A stretch of 64,000 nucleotides of DNA from assembly GCA_037833965.1 (NCBI GenBank), contig AP031356.1, positions 13,600,501 through 13,664,500 of the forward strand, written 5' to 3'. This DNA comes from Marchantia polymorpha subsp. ruderalis (lineage: Eukaryota > Streptophyta > Marchantiopsida > Marchantiales > Marchantiaceae). Under the pieces are notes generated by a model that saw only the letters and a list, made by a program, of their open reading frames with translations, ran no database searches and was not told the DNA's origin. The position numbers were made by a program, and so were the translations under genes. Positions 11,065 through 19,232 of this stretch are shown one piece after another (position 1 is the stretch's first letter; every line of letters starts with the position of its first letter).

Positions 11065-14000
11065 CTAAGAACAATATCTCTCGTGCTCCCTATGCACAAC
11101 TTGCATAGTAGCACAATGTTGCCTGAAACTCTTCAAAGGAATAACTTTGGTCAACGCATCAGCTGGATTGAGTTTACCGTCAATCTTGACTAGCTCAATT
11201 GTTTTATCAGACACCGCTTGTCTAATAAAGTGATATCTGATGTCGATGTGCTTCACTCGGCTATCCATGACTTGATTCGCAGCCAAATGTAAAGCACTCT
11301 GGCTATCACAATGAAGATTGACCACGCCTTGTGTTAGTCCCATCTCCATGATAAGCTTATCTAACCAAATAGCTTCCTTTGCTGCTTCTGCTGCTGCCAC
11401 GTACTCAGCTTCTGTTGTTGACTGAGCTACGCACTTCTGCAAGGTAGATCTCCAACTAATGCTTCCGCCGCCAAGTGTAAACACATATCCGGTTGTAGAT
11501 CTCCTCTTGTCTAGATCTTGTACATAGTCAGCATCAACATAGCCAAACAGGGACTTGGCATTGTCTAATAAGCCATCAAACAATAAGCCATAATCCACAG
11601 TACTCTTCAGATATCTCAGAATCCATTTCACTGCTTCCCAGTGAACTTTTCCAGGATTTGACATGTACCTGCTCACCTTTCCCATTGCTAGAGCAATATC
11701 AGGTCTAGTGCACACCATTAAATACATGAGACTGCCTACTGCTTGTTCATAGGGAACACATGACATTTTTCCCTTTTCCACAGCATCTGTAGGACATTGG
11801 GCTGCGGAAAGTTTAAAATGTGCCGGCAGAGGAGTCCATACTCCTTTCGAATCGGCCATGTTGAACCTGTCAAGTATACGGCGAACATACTTGTCCTGAC
11901 TCAGCCATAGCTTCTTCTGTTCAAAATCTCTATAAATATCCATGCCTAGTATCCTTCTTGACTCCCCCATATCCTTCATCTTAAATGCAGACTTCAGCTG
12001 GCTTTTGCATTCATCGACATCGGATTGGTTCTTTGCCAAGATAAGCATGTCGTCAACGTAGAGTACTAAAATGATGAGATTGAAAGTCTCATCATTCACC
12101 TTCTTCATATAGACACAAGGATCATACACGCTTCGTAGAAAACCTTGTGCCTTCATAAACTCATCAAAACGTGTATTCCACTGCCTAGGAGCTTGCTTCA
12201 GTCCATACAATGATTTCAGTAATCTACAGACCCATCTTTCCTGGCCTTTGACCTCAAAGCCAATTGGTTGTCTCATGTAGATCTCCTCCTCTAAATATCC
12301 ATAAAGAAAAGCTGTAACCACATCCATCTGATCCATAACAAGACTGAATGTTGCGGCCAATGCACATACCAGACGAATTGTAGCGTATTTTGCTACAGGT
12401 GAAAAAACTTCGTTATAATCCACACCCTTTTCCTGTGTGAAACCTCTAGCCACCAGTCTGGCTTTGAAGATTCTTGCATCATCTCCTGCTGGATTGTCTT
12501 TCAGCTTGTACACCCACTTGGAGTCAATCACTGTCTGATTTTTAGGAAGCTCAACCAACTCCCAAGTCTTGTTGTCAAGCAGTGACTGCATCTCTCGCTC
12601 CATAGCAGCATTCCATTCAAGCTTGTTGACCGAAGCTTGAGCTTCTCTGTATGAAGAGGGTTCACCTTCTTCCAGGATCAACGCCATACCATCCTCCTCT
12701 TCAAAATCAAGATCACGATCCTTGAGAATAGATGAATTTGCCCATGCACCAAATCTCTCAGGCGCTCTACTAGATCGTTGTGATCTCCTAGTAGACGTTT
12801 CCATTTGATCTCTGTTGTCTGGTATTGTTGCAATAGGCTCACCAATAATAGCCTGCTCCTGTGGTTCTTGTTCCTCAAGAACTTGCTCCACATGTATCGG
12901 TGCTTCTTCATGTGACATATCATTAGTGATAGAATGATCATACTCCCCCACAACAATATCAGTGAGTAAAGATTTCCCCTTGTTAGCCTCCACATTCTCC
13001 CCCTCTTTCAATAAGCGAGGCTCATTGAAAGAAACATCTCTACTAACAATCACCTTGCAGGCAACAGGATCCCATAGCCTGTAACCTTTCACGCCACTAG
13101 CATATCCAAGAAAACGACATTTCTTGGATGTAGGTTCTAATTTGTTCCTGTGCTCCTTAGGTATAAAAGAATAAGCAGTACACCCAAAAATCCTCAAACG
13201 ACTATAATCTGCCATCCGTTTATGTCTCAATTCAAACGGTGTGGAGAAATTGATTGCACTAGAAGGAGAAAGGTTTACCAAATAAGTTGCGGTGTTGACA
13301 GCTTCGGCCCAAAATTCCCCTGGTAAACCGGATTCGCTTAGCATACTCCGCACTTTCTCCAACACTGTTCGATTGAGTCGCTCAGAAACAGCATTTTGTT
13401 GTGGAGTATAAATCGTCGTGAAATGGCGAGTAATCCCCTCCTCTATACAATACCTCTGAAATTCCTCACTAGTATACTCGCCACCATTATCTGATCGTAA
13501 ATATTTCACCTTGTGTCCAGTCTGAGTCTCAACTTGTATGCGCCAACTTTTGAAGGTTGAGAACACTTCAGACTTGTGGGTAAGAAAATATACCCACACA
13601 TACCTAGAGTAATCATCTATAAAGGAGACATAGTACAACTTTCCAGATAGTGAGGAAATAGGAGATGGTCCCCACACATCACTATGTACATACTCCAGTA
13701 TGTCCTTGGAATTATGAGTTCCAACGCCAAAAGTTTTCCTATGTTGCTTTCCCATGATGCAATGTTCACAAAATGACAGATCAACTTTACCCAAACCGGG
13801 TAATACATTTTTCTCATCAAGAAGAGACATGTATCGATCACTCATATGGCCTAATCTGGAATGCCATACATGAGACATCTCAACGCGAGATCTGGTAAAG
13901 TGAACTTCGCCACAAACAGTGATGCCCTCTAACAAGTACAGATTATTATGCTTGTATCGCCGAAGAATAATTTTCTTATCACATGATCTGACATCTAACA

Positions 14001-14310
14001 CGCCCTGCCGAGAACTCCATTCTAAGCCGTGTGAGTCCAACACTCCAAGAGAGATCAAGTTCTTTCTCATGTTAGGTATAAACCTAACCTGGTTCAACGT
14101 ACGGTTGACACCATCAAACATGCGGATCTTTACAGATCCAACACCCTCAATTCTACAGGGTTGGTCGTTTCCCATAAGAACTGAACCGTTTGATACGGAG
14201 AAAGTACAAAAGAACTCTCTAATGTAACAAATGTGATAAGAACAAGCACTGTCCAGAATCCATACATCTCCAACAACTTGCGGTGAGTTGTAGAGGGCAT
14301 ACCTCTGGCA
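11065..14310 (-). CDS. pol: Copia pol: protease, integrase, reverse transcriptase, RNase H
   Basis: This is the catalytic part of the copia polyprotein, in the same frame as gag and separated from it only by the TGA at 14313-14311. The first internal ATG is at 14175, but coding extends upstream: the protease active site WILDSACSYH has its Asp codon at 14253-14251. Counting from ATG 14175, the integrase zinc finger is H105-x4-H110...C136-x2-C139. The integrase triad is D166, D229 and E265, an exact D,D-35-E spacing. The integrase C-terminal region runs to about residue 390. Reverse transcriptase (RVT_2) covers about 530-790 with YVDDM at 706-710. RNase H covers the C-terminal 160 residues (YVDADY, STTEAEY, HCDSQSA). 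No frameshift occurs over 1036 codons. The product would use initiator tRNA priming and integrate nuclear cDNA. Confidence 0.96.
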   Translation of the reverse strand, partial: CQRYALYNSPQVVGDVWILDSACSYHICYIREFFCTFSVSNGSVLMGNDQPCRIEGVGSVKIRMFDGVNRTLNQVRFIPNMRKNLISLGVLDSHGLEWSSRQGVLDVRSCDKKIILRRYKHNNLYLLEGITVCGEVHFTRSRVEMSHVWHSRLGHMSDRYMSLLDEKNVLPGLGKVDLSFCEHCIMGKQHRKTFGVGTHNSKDILEYVHSDVWGPSPISSLSGKLYYVSFIDDYSRYVWVYFLTHKSEVFSTFKSWRIQVETQTGHKVKYLRSDNGGEYTSEEFQRYCIEEGITRHFTTIYTPQQNAVSERLNRTVLEKVRSMLSESGLPGEFWAEAVNTATYLVNLSPSSAINFSTPFELRHKRMADYSRLRIFGCTAYSFIPKEHRNKLEPTSKKCRFLGYASGVKGYRLWDPVACKVIVSRDVSFNEPRLLKEGENVEANKGKSLLTDIVVGEYDHSITNDMSHEEAPIHVEQVLEEQEPQEQAIIGEPIATIPDNRDQMETSTRRSQRSSRAPERFGAWANSSILKDRDLDFEEEDGMALILEEGEPSSYREAQASVNKLEWNAAMEREMQSLLDNKTWELVELPKNQTVIDSKWVYKLKDNPAGDDARIFKARLVARGFTQEKGVDYNEVFSPVAKYATIRLVCALAATFSLVMDQMDVVTAFLYGYLEEEIYMRQPIGFEVKGQERWVCRLLKSLYGLKQAPRQWNTRFDEFMKAQGFLRSVYDPCVYMKKVNDETFNLIILVLYVDDMLILAKNQSDVDECKSQLKSAFKMKDMGESRRILGMDIYRDFEQKKLWLSQDKYVRRILDRFNMADSKGVWTPLPAHFKLSAAQCPTDAVEKGKMSCVPYEQAVGSLMYLMVCTRPDIALAMGKVSRYMSNPGKVHWEAVKWILRYLKSTVDYGLLFDGLLDNAKSLFGYVDADYVQDLDKRRSTTGYVFTLGGGSISWRSTLQKCVAQSTTEAEYVAAAEAAKEAIWLDKLIMEMGLTQGVVNLHCDSQSALHLAANQVMDSRVKHIDIRYHFIRQAVSDKTIELVKIDGKLNPADALTKVIPLKSFRQHCATMQVVHREHERYCS

Positions 14311-15258
14311 TCATAGGCCATCCGTGTACAAATCGTTCGCCTCAGTATCAAGATGTTCAGCAACGTTTGCCACTGAAGGGGAGGTTGTACTGGCCATCCG
14401 GCAAAACTTTCTGATGTGGCCTTTCTTACCACAGCTCCAACAAACAACATTCTTCTTGTCAAATGGTTGAGCCAAAAATTGTACTTTCCTTCGGTCAGGA
14501 GATTTTGATCTCTGTCGCTTCAAGCCTGGACGTCGTGAATCGTGGATGTCTCTCGGTTGTGACTGACCTTTTGCCATAAAAAGTGCTGTCCCAGAAGTGG
14601 ATGGAACGGAAGGAGATAACAAATCCTGCTCAACTGCATCCGTCAGAAGTGCACTTACAACCTCGTTGTAAGTGACTGCTGTGTTCTGACGATGAAGAAG
14701 AATCTTCGATAGTGTCTGATAGGTAGATGGTAATGAGTGAAGAAGATGCATTGCCTTCTTTGTGTCAGTAAGCTCCTCCCCCATATTCCGAAGATCCACC
14801 AATAGATTTCCATAGGCGTGAATGTGGTCTTGTATGTGTGTGTCAGGCTTCATAGTGAACCGTAACAATCGCATGTAAGTGTTCATCACAATCGTTGGAT
14901 TCTTTTGATGGAACCGTTGTTGAAGCGCATCGAGCAACTTGGAAACTTCAGAGTACTCCTCAACCTGCTTGAGTATAGTAGGGTCTAGATATGCCAACAC
15001 AGTGCAAACTGCCTGGTCCTGAGCGGTAGCCCATTCAATGTCATTTATGCTAGAAGGTTTTTCTCCCAAGCAGATAGTGAGACCCATGGATCGTAGTTTC
15101 ACTTTTACTTGCTTTTCCCAAAGCAAATAATCACCGTGGCCATCGAAAGGTATGATGTTATATCCAAAATTGCCACCAATTTGTCGACCTATAGACTCTG
15201 CACGTCGAAAATGAGAGACAATAGCAGCTTCCGAGTCAATTTCCTCCTTTTGATTCAT
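14311..15258 (-). CDS. gag: Copia gag (nucleocapsid)
   Basis: A 315-residue Gag that forms the virus-like particle and packages element RNA. It starts at ATG 15258. The N-terminal half matches the copia UBN2/DUF4219-type capsid layout (DGHGDYLLWEKQVKVKL, then LLRFTMKPDT and MHLLHSLPSTY). Residues 245-260 are basic. The zinc knuckle CWSCGKKGHIRKFC at 273-286 is CX2CX4HX4C. The frame ends at TGA 14313-14311, and the same frame then continues into pol, so gag and pol are one reading frame of 1397 sense and stop codons broken once. Either the stop is read through at low frequency or it is a recent point mutation, plausibly CGA to TGA by deamination at a methylated CpG. Confidence 0.93.
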   Translation of the reverse strand: MNQKEEIDSEAAIVSHFRRAESIGRQIGGNFGYNIIPFDGHGDYLLWEKQVKVKLRSMGLTICLGEKPSSINDIEWATAQDQAVCTVLAYLDPTILKQVEEYSEVSKLLDALQQRFHQKNPTIVMNTYMRLLRFTMKPDTHIQDHIHAYGNLLVDLRNMGEELTDTKKAMHLLHSLPSTYQTLSKILLHRQNTAVTYNEVVSALLTDAVEQDLLSPSVPSTSGTALFMAKGQSQPRDIHDSRRPGLKRQRSKSPDRRKVQFLAQPFDKKNVVCWSCGKKGHIRKFCRMASTTSPSVANVAEHLDTEANDLYTDGL

Positions 15259-15599
15259 CGTTCAGGTCCTGAAAAGTGCCCAAATGCTCTAGTTGTGTCG
15301 AGAGCTTTCCACCGATACCCAATTTGACTAGATTCTGATGAAAAATATTTCTGAGAAATATTTATGACGGAATATTCCTGCACTGTAGGTCCGACCGTCA
15401 CCGTTGATATCACCGTCACCGTTACCGTCGTTCGACCGTTGCCCCTCTGACCGCGACTGTAACCACGTTCAGATCAACTACATCAGCTGTAACCACAGTT
15501 GGTCTAACCACGTCAGAACTCGACCAAGTTCACTTCCAACCACGTTGCAGTGCCCTAAACCGCACGGCTAACTACCCTAAATATTTCGTAGTCGGCAAA

Positions 15600-16080
15600 A
15601 TGGGGGGGTGCCACCCTGCGGTCGAACTGTGGCCTAACTTGCGCGGGGGATGGCCCTCCGTGGCCTCCCTCCTTAACCTTGTGATTTGTCCTTCCTGCCC
15701 TAACCGCGCGGGGGGAGCTCCTTCCTCCCTCCCTAACCGCGCGCGGGAGTGTGGCCCTCCGTGGCTCTTCCTCCCTCCCTAACCGCGCGCGGGGGTGGAA
15801 GGAGTAGGCGCTGCCTGCCCTAAATGCGCGCGGGGGGGGGGGGGGGTGGGAACTCCCTCCTGCCGGAAATACTCCGCTCCTCTCCTGCGGGGAAGGGGGG
15901 GATTACTCCCTCCGACCCTACTCCCCTCCTCTCCTGCGGGCTCCGCTCCTCACCTGTCGCTACCTCCTGCCTTCACGCGGGAGGGGTAGCTGCGGAAATA
16001 CTCCGCTCTTGTTACTCCAACTCGTACCCTAACTGCCTGCTGCCACCTCCAGGTACAAAAGTACTCCCTCCTCACATTCA
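15600..16080. repeat. GC-rich low-complexity block with repeated CCCTCCCTAACCGCGCG motif
   Basis: Variants of CCCTCCCTAACCGCGCGCGGG recur at about 15700-15840, followed by a run of about 15 G near 15832-15846 and further CTCCGCTCCTCTCCTGCGGG repeats to about 15980. Nothing else in the window is this GC-rich. It lies upstream of the captured plus-strand gene fragment and could be its former promoter/5' UTR or an independent repeat expansion. Open frames through it are by-products of composition. Confidence 0.7.
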
Positions 16081-16196
16081 ATTGTACCGTGGCATCGAGA
16101 CTTGATCACACCATGTCGAATCGAAGTGAAAGGCGATCGCAGCGTGACGTTACAATTCGCCTTTTGAGAAACGACAGTGTATCATAAGCTTGCAAA

Positions 16197-16933
16197 GTGG
16201 GACTGTGGCCGATAGTCGTCCTTCTGTTTACTCCTTCAGCTGCCTCGAAACGTTCTCTCTGCGTTCGTGCGGTACACGCACGAGCGGGCAGAATGTTAAC
16301 CCACCTCAATGTGTGGCGGGGTGTTACGAAGGCAAATATCTTCTGCTCACCACTTTCGGAACTTTGCAGCGTAGAGTCTAGTCGGAGCAGTTTTCAACCC
16401 CCGGGGAGTGATGAACGTGATGGCACCTCAAGAGCGAGAGAGCCGCGGGTGCTTCGGGCAGCTGTCTCCGGTAATACGGAAATTCTGAGAGCCTTCAGCC
16501 CAGAGAGGTTGTGAATGCTCTGCGGGAGGACTATGCGCGTTTGTACTTTCTGACAGGAGAGTTTCTGGATTCTCTCTACACGGAGGACTGCTTGTTTGCT
16601 GATCCTACTATTCAGTTCTCAGGACGAGATTTGTATAGACGTAATTTAAAATTGCTGGTCCCTTTCTATGAGGATCCTTCACTCACCCTTGAAAGTATCC
16701 AGGAGGACGAAGATGGTGACTCAAAGTTCGTCGAAACTTCTTGGAAATTGAGAGTTTATATAAAACTACCTTGGAAACCCTTCATTGCTGTGGATGGTCG
16801 CACCAAGTACAGCTTAAATGCCGAAAATAAAATCGTGGAGCACGTAGAGAGCTGGAATGTGACAGCGATAGAAGCCTTGGGGCAGATTTTTAAGCCCTCC
16901 GAGAGGGCACTTTGGAAGACCTCCACAAGTTAA
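16197..16933 (+). pseudogene. Captured host gene fragment: NTF2-like (DUF2358-type) protein, frameshifted
   Basis: The frame 16511-16933 (140 codons) encodes a compact domain with ALREDYARLYFLTGEF, then YTEDCLFADPTIQFSGRDLY, LRVYIKLPWKPFIAVDG and VESWNVTAIEALGQIF. I recognise this as the plant NTF2-like/DUF2358 family (Arabidopsis At2g46100 type, probably plastid), a cone-shaped fold of unknown reaction. The frame has no ATG of its own at a sensible position. The upstream frame (ending 16514; candidate ATG 16293) reads into EILRAFSPER and appears to continue the protein, so one base seems lost near 16508. The coding strand is opposite to gag-pol. A host sequence between an intact LTR pair, antisense to the element, indicates transduplication. 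The alternative, an older insertion of host DNA into the leader, has the same outcome. Confidence 0.75.
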
Positions 16934-17102
16934 CTTTACTAGAAGTCGCGCTGACGGTAGTCGAGCCTATTCCCTTACTTCGAGGTGAAAAACCTGACCA
17001 CCATCACCATGACCTTGCAAAAATCCCCAGCGGCAGAAACACTCGTTTCCAGGCAACAATCCCTTGGATGATTGCCCGATGCAGAGTGAACGACGAACTA
17101 CT

Positions 17103-17143
17103 AGTAGAGCAAGTGCCGGCTACCAAGTAGAGCAAGTGCCGGC
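17103..17143. repeat. Short tandem duplication in the copia leader
   Basis: AGTAGAGCAAGTGCCGGC occurs at 17103-17120 and again at 17126-17143 (period 23 bp). It lies between the captured gene fragment and the primer binding site and could mark a junction made during reverse transcription. Confidence 0.7.
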
Positions 17144-17443
17144 CTTCTGCTACGATCCACGACACAAGAAGAACGAATTCCACCACCAGTCGCCCTCCGA
17201 GAGCCAAGATCTCACACCGCCCGAACTCCGACGCCTCAACTTAGCTCTCGACAATCTCTCCAAATCTCAAAACTTCAGTAGCTTGACAGAACTTCTACAA
17301 CCTGCAAACACTTTCACACTCACTTCAAAAAATTATCAACAGAATCTGTCACTGAGTCCGTCAGAAAACCTTCTGTTAGAAAAACTGTCACCGTACGAAA
17401 CCAACCCGACAAAACCCTCCGACACTAAGTCCGAACCGAACTC

Positions 17444-17455
17444 GCTCTGATACCA
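17444..17455 (-). promoter_or_regulatory. Primer binding site for initiator Met tRNA
   Basis: The minus strand reads TGGTATCAGAGC two bases inside the 5' LTR. This is the classical plant copia primer binding site, complementary to initiator methionine tRNA. It fixes the element's orientation. Confidence 0.93.
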
Positions 17456-17457
17456 AA

Positions 17458-17723
17458 TGTAAACGGTAAATCGAGAAAACATAAAACACAACATATCAAA
17501 TCACAACTGAGACACTATATAACGTGGTTCACCCTCAGGGGCTACGTCCACAAAGGAATACGCTCGAGAGAGTTTACTGTTTGTTTGAAGTGATTCTCTT
17601 CCTATCACCCTCAGGGTATATATACCCAAGGTAGTCAACTACCTAAGCTATAAATAGCTACATATGCGGTTAACCAAGGTTAACTAACCTCAGTTAACTC
17701 CTTAACCAGAGTTAATATCAACA
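17458..17723 (-). promoter_or_regulatory. 5' LTR and promoter of the copia element
   Basis: 266-bp LTR serving as the element's promoter on the minus strand. A TATA-like core lies within GGGTATATATACCC at 17614-17627. Upstream of it in U3 are three GTTAAC palindromes at 17669, 17679 and 17693, plus related TTAACC/GTTAA half sites, a plausible activator-binding cluster. No factor can be named from sequence alone. Confidence 0.8.
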
Positions 17724-17728
17724 TTTAT
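17724..17728. repeat. Target-site duplication TTTAT, right copy
   Basis: This is the second copy of the 5-bp target duplication. Its perfect match to 10344-10348 shows that the two LTRs belong to one insertion and have not recombined with another copy. Confidence 0.9.
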
Positions 17729-18555
17729 CACATTTGATGAATCTAAATTTTTCAAAAATCTAATTGAAAGTAAAACTAATTTACTTGATTTTATTCATTT
17801 ATATAAATAATTGCAATTATTTAATAGATCAATGATAAAATTCCAATTTATTTATTTTTATTTATTTCAAATTCAAATTTAAAAAATGATTTAAATTTTG
17901 ATTATTTGACACTTTTAAAATTGCAATGTATGAATTATATTGATATTAAAAAATTATATTTATATAAAAAATTTATCACTTTTCAATAATTATTATATTT
18001 ATATAAATTTCTGTTTCATATGATTTTGTATCATAAAATATTATAAAAATTATGTTCAGATATTGATTAAAATCTAACAGTTTAAAAGTATTCTAGTTTC
18101 TTTTTTGTTTTCAAAAAATAACTCGATTTCTTTAAATAATTATTGAATTTATTTAATTTAATAAAGAACCATGTCTACATCCGAATCATTCTTCACTTTA
18201 TTTTTCAATATGGGTTTTGAGGTAGAACTTTTATCGTCGTTTTGTTCTCAAAGTATATGTGCAAATATCCTTAGGGTTACTTAGAGAGAGAGTGATTGAT
18301 TATTCCTCTACCAAACGTAGAAAATCCATTGCCTCTAGCAACAGGTGCCAATAAAAAATTCAAACAAAAATGAATTAAATTTAAATAAATTTGAAAATTT
18401 TATTGTTTATAATTTTCATTAAAAAAAATTTCATTTCTAAGAATTTAACACAAAAAATTAATTAAAATAATAAAACTAATTTTTATAATAAGTATTTATA
18501 TGATAAATTAAAATTTTCATGCATTTTTTAAATTTTCAAGAATCAAGTGTTACAA
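17729..18555. other. AT-rich decayed DNA right of the copia insertion
   Basis: Very AT-rich, stops in all frames, no gene. It continues the AT-rich block that the copia element interrupted. Confidence 0.6.
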
Positions 18556-18559
18556 ACTA

Positions 18560-19232
18560 ATATAGTGTGAACATACATACTTGAGCCATACTTAGTGCAG
18601 TGTAGCATTCTTGCATATCAATATTCCTTTGGATTGCATCTAATCTGCGATAAATGCGCTCCAAAGTAAACCATTGCAGTTTCGTTCCCATAGAAATCTA
18701 TTGTTTTTTTTCTAAACCCGATCGAAAGTTCTCATACTTCCAGAAGCTGTACGGATGTTACAATGACCCAGATTGTTCCGGATCCGGATGAACATGAAAC
18801 TGAAACTTTTTGCTAGAGTTTTAAACAAGTGGTTGGGACCACTGAGCGATTGATTTAGAGCGGCCGGTTTCACCACTGACCCGGATATTTGAAGTGACCA
18901 GAGCCTCACTGCCTCGTATGTTTTAAGTGACCGGAAACCCACTATCTCCTAACCCGCTACACAATAGTTAGGCATTTGCGCCTTACCTACTTTCACATGC
19001 TTTTACCCCTTTGATGAGAATTCCGACCTTAGCTCAGAATTTGGAATATGACTAACTGTGTCCTAGAGACCACCTGGAACACCTCGCAATGTGTATAACC
19101 TACTTCAGACTTCCGGATCTAACTAGGTTCTCCCGCATGCATCCGCCTCCGGCGATCTCCTACTATCGGTCCCAACCGGCTATACTCCGGATATATCTAC
19201 GAGAAAATAAACAAAGTAGAAGAAATACAACA
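18560..19232 (-). repeat. Probable LTR remnant of another copia-type element
   Basis: Here the sequence switches to balanced composition. On the minus strand it begins TGTTGTATTTCTTC at 19232, directly preceded by a purine-rich GGAGGAA that resembles a polypurine tract and LTR start. TATA-like TAGATATATCC follows. No partner LTR was found and the other end is not defined, so this is a tentative call. Confidence 0.35.

Larger units (their letters stand above)
15259..17443 (-). other. Enlarged leader of the copia element
   Basis: 2.2 kb separate the primer binding site from gag, whereas typical copia leaders are a few hundred bases or less. The segment holds, in plus-strand order, an ACCGT/AACCAC-rich stretch (15370-15560), a GC-rich low-complexity block (15600-16080), an antisense host gene fragment (about 16197-16933) and a short tandem duplication (17103-17143). 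Base composition is very different from both the AT-rich insertion site and the pol gene, consistent with acquired DNA. Confidence 0.75.
10349..17723 (-). mobile_element. Complete young Ty1/copia LTR retrotransposon (7375 bp)
   Basis: The element is bounded by two 266-bp LTRs (10349-10614 and 17458-17723) that start TG and end CA and read as identical. It is flanked by a 5-bp direct repeat TTTAT (10344-10348 and 17724-17728), the target duplication. It is transcribed on the minus strand: 5' LTR on the right, then primer binding site, a 2.2-kb leader with extra cargo, gag (15258-14311), pol (14310-11065), a tandem-hairpin region, polypurine tract and 3' LTR. Integrase precedes reverse transcriptase, which is the copia order. 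Identical LTRs imply insertion in the very recent past. The leader is far longer than is usual for copia elements and contains a host-derived gene fragment in antisense. Confidence 0.97.

Noticed and set aside
12678-12995. 105-codon minus-strand ORF inside pol
   Set aside because: Alternative frame of the integrase/reverse transcriptase linker of pol.
15600-16105. Pro/Gly/Leu-rich plus-strand ORFs in the copia leader
   Set aside because: They arise from GC-rich low-complexity repeats and show no protein-like composition.
17064-17450. 128-codon plus-strand ORF next to the 5' LTR
   Set aside because: It runs into the primer binding site region, antisense to the element, with no recognisable domain. 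More likely leader sequence.
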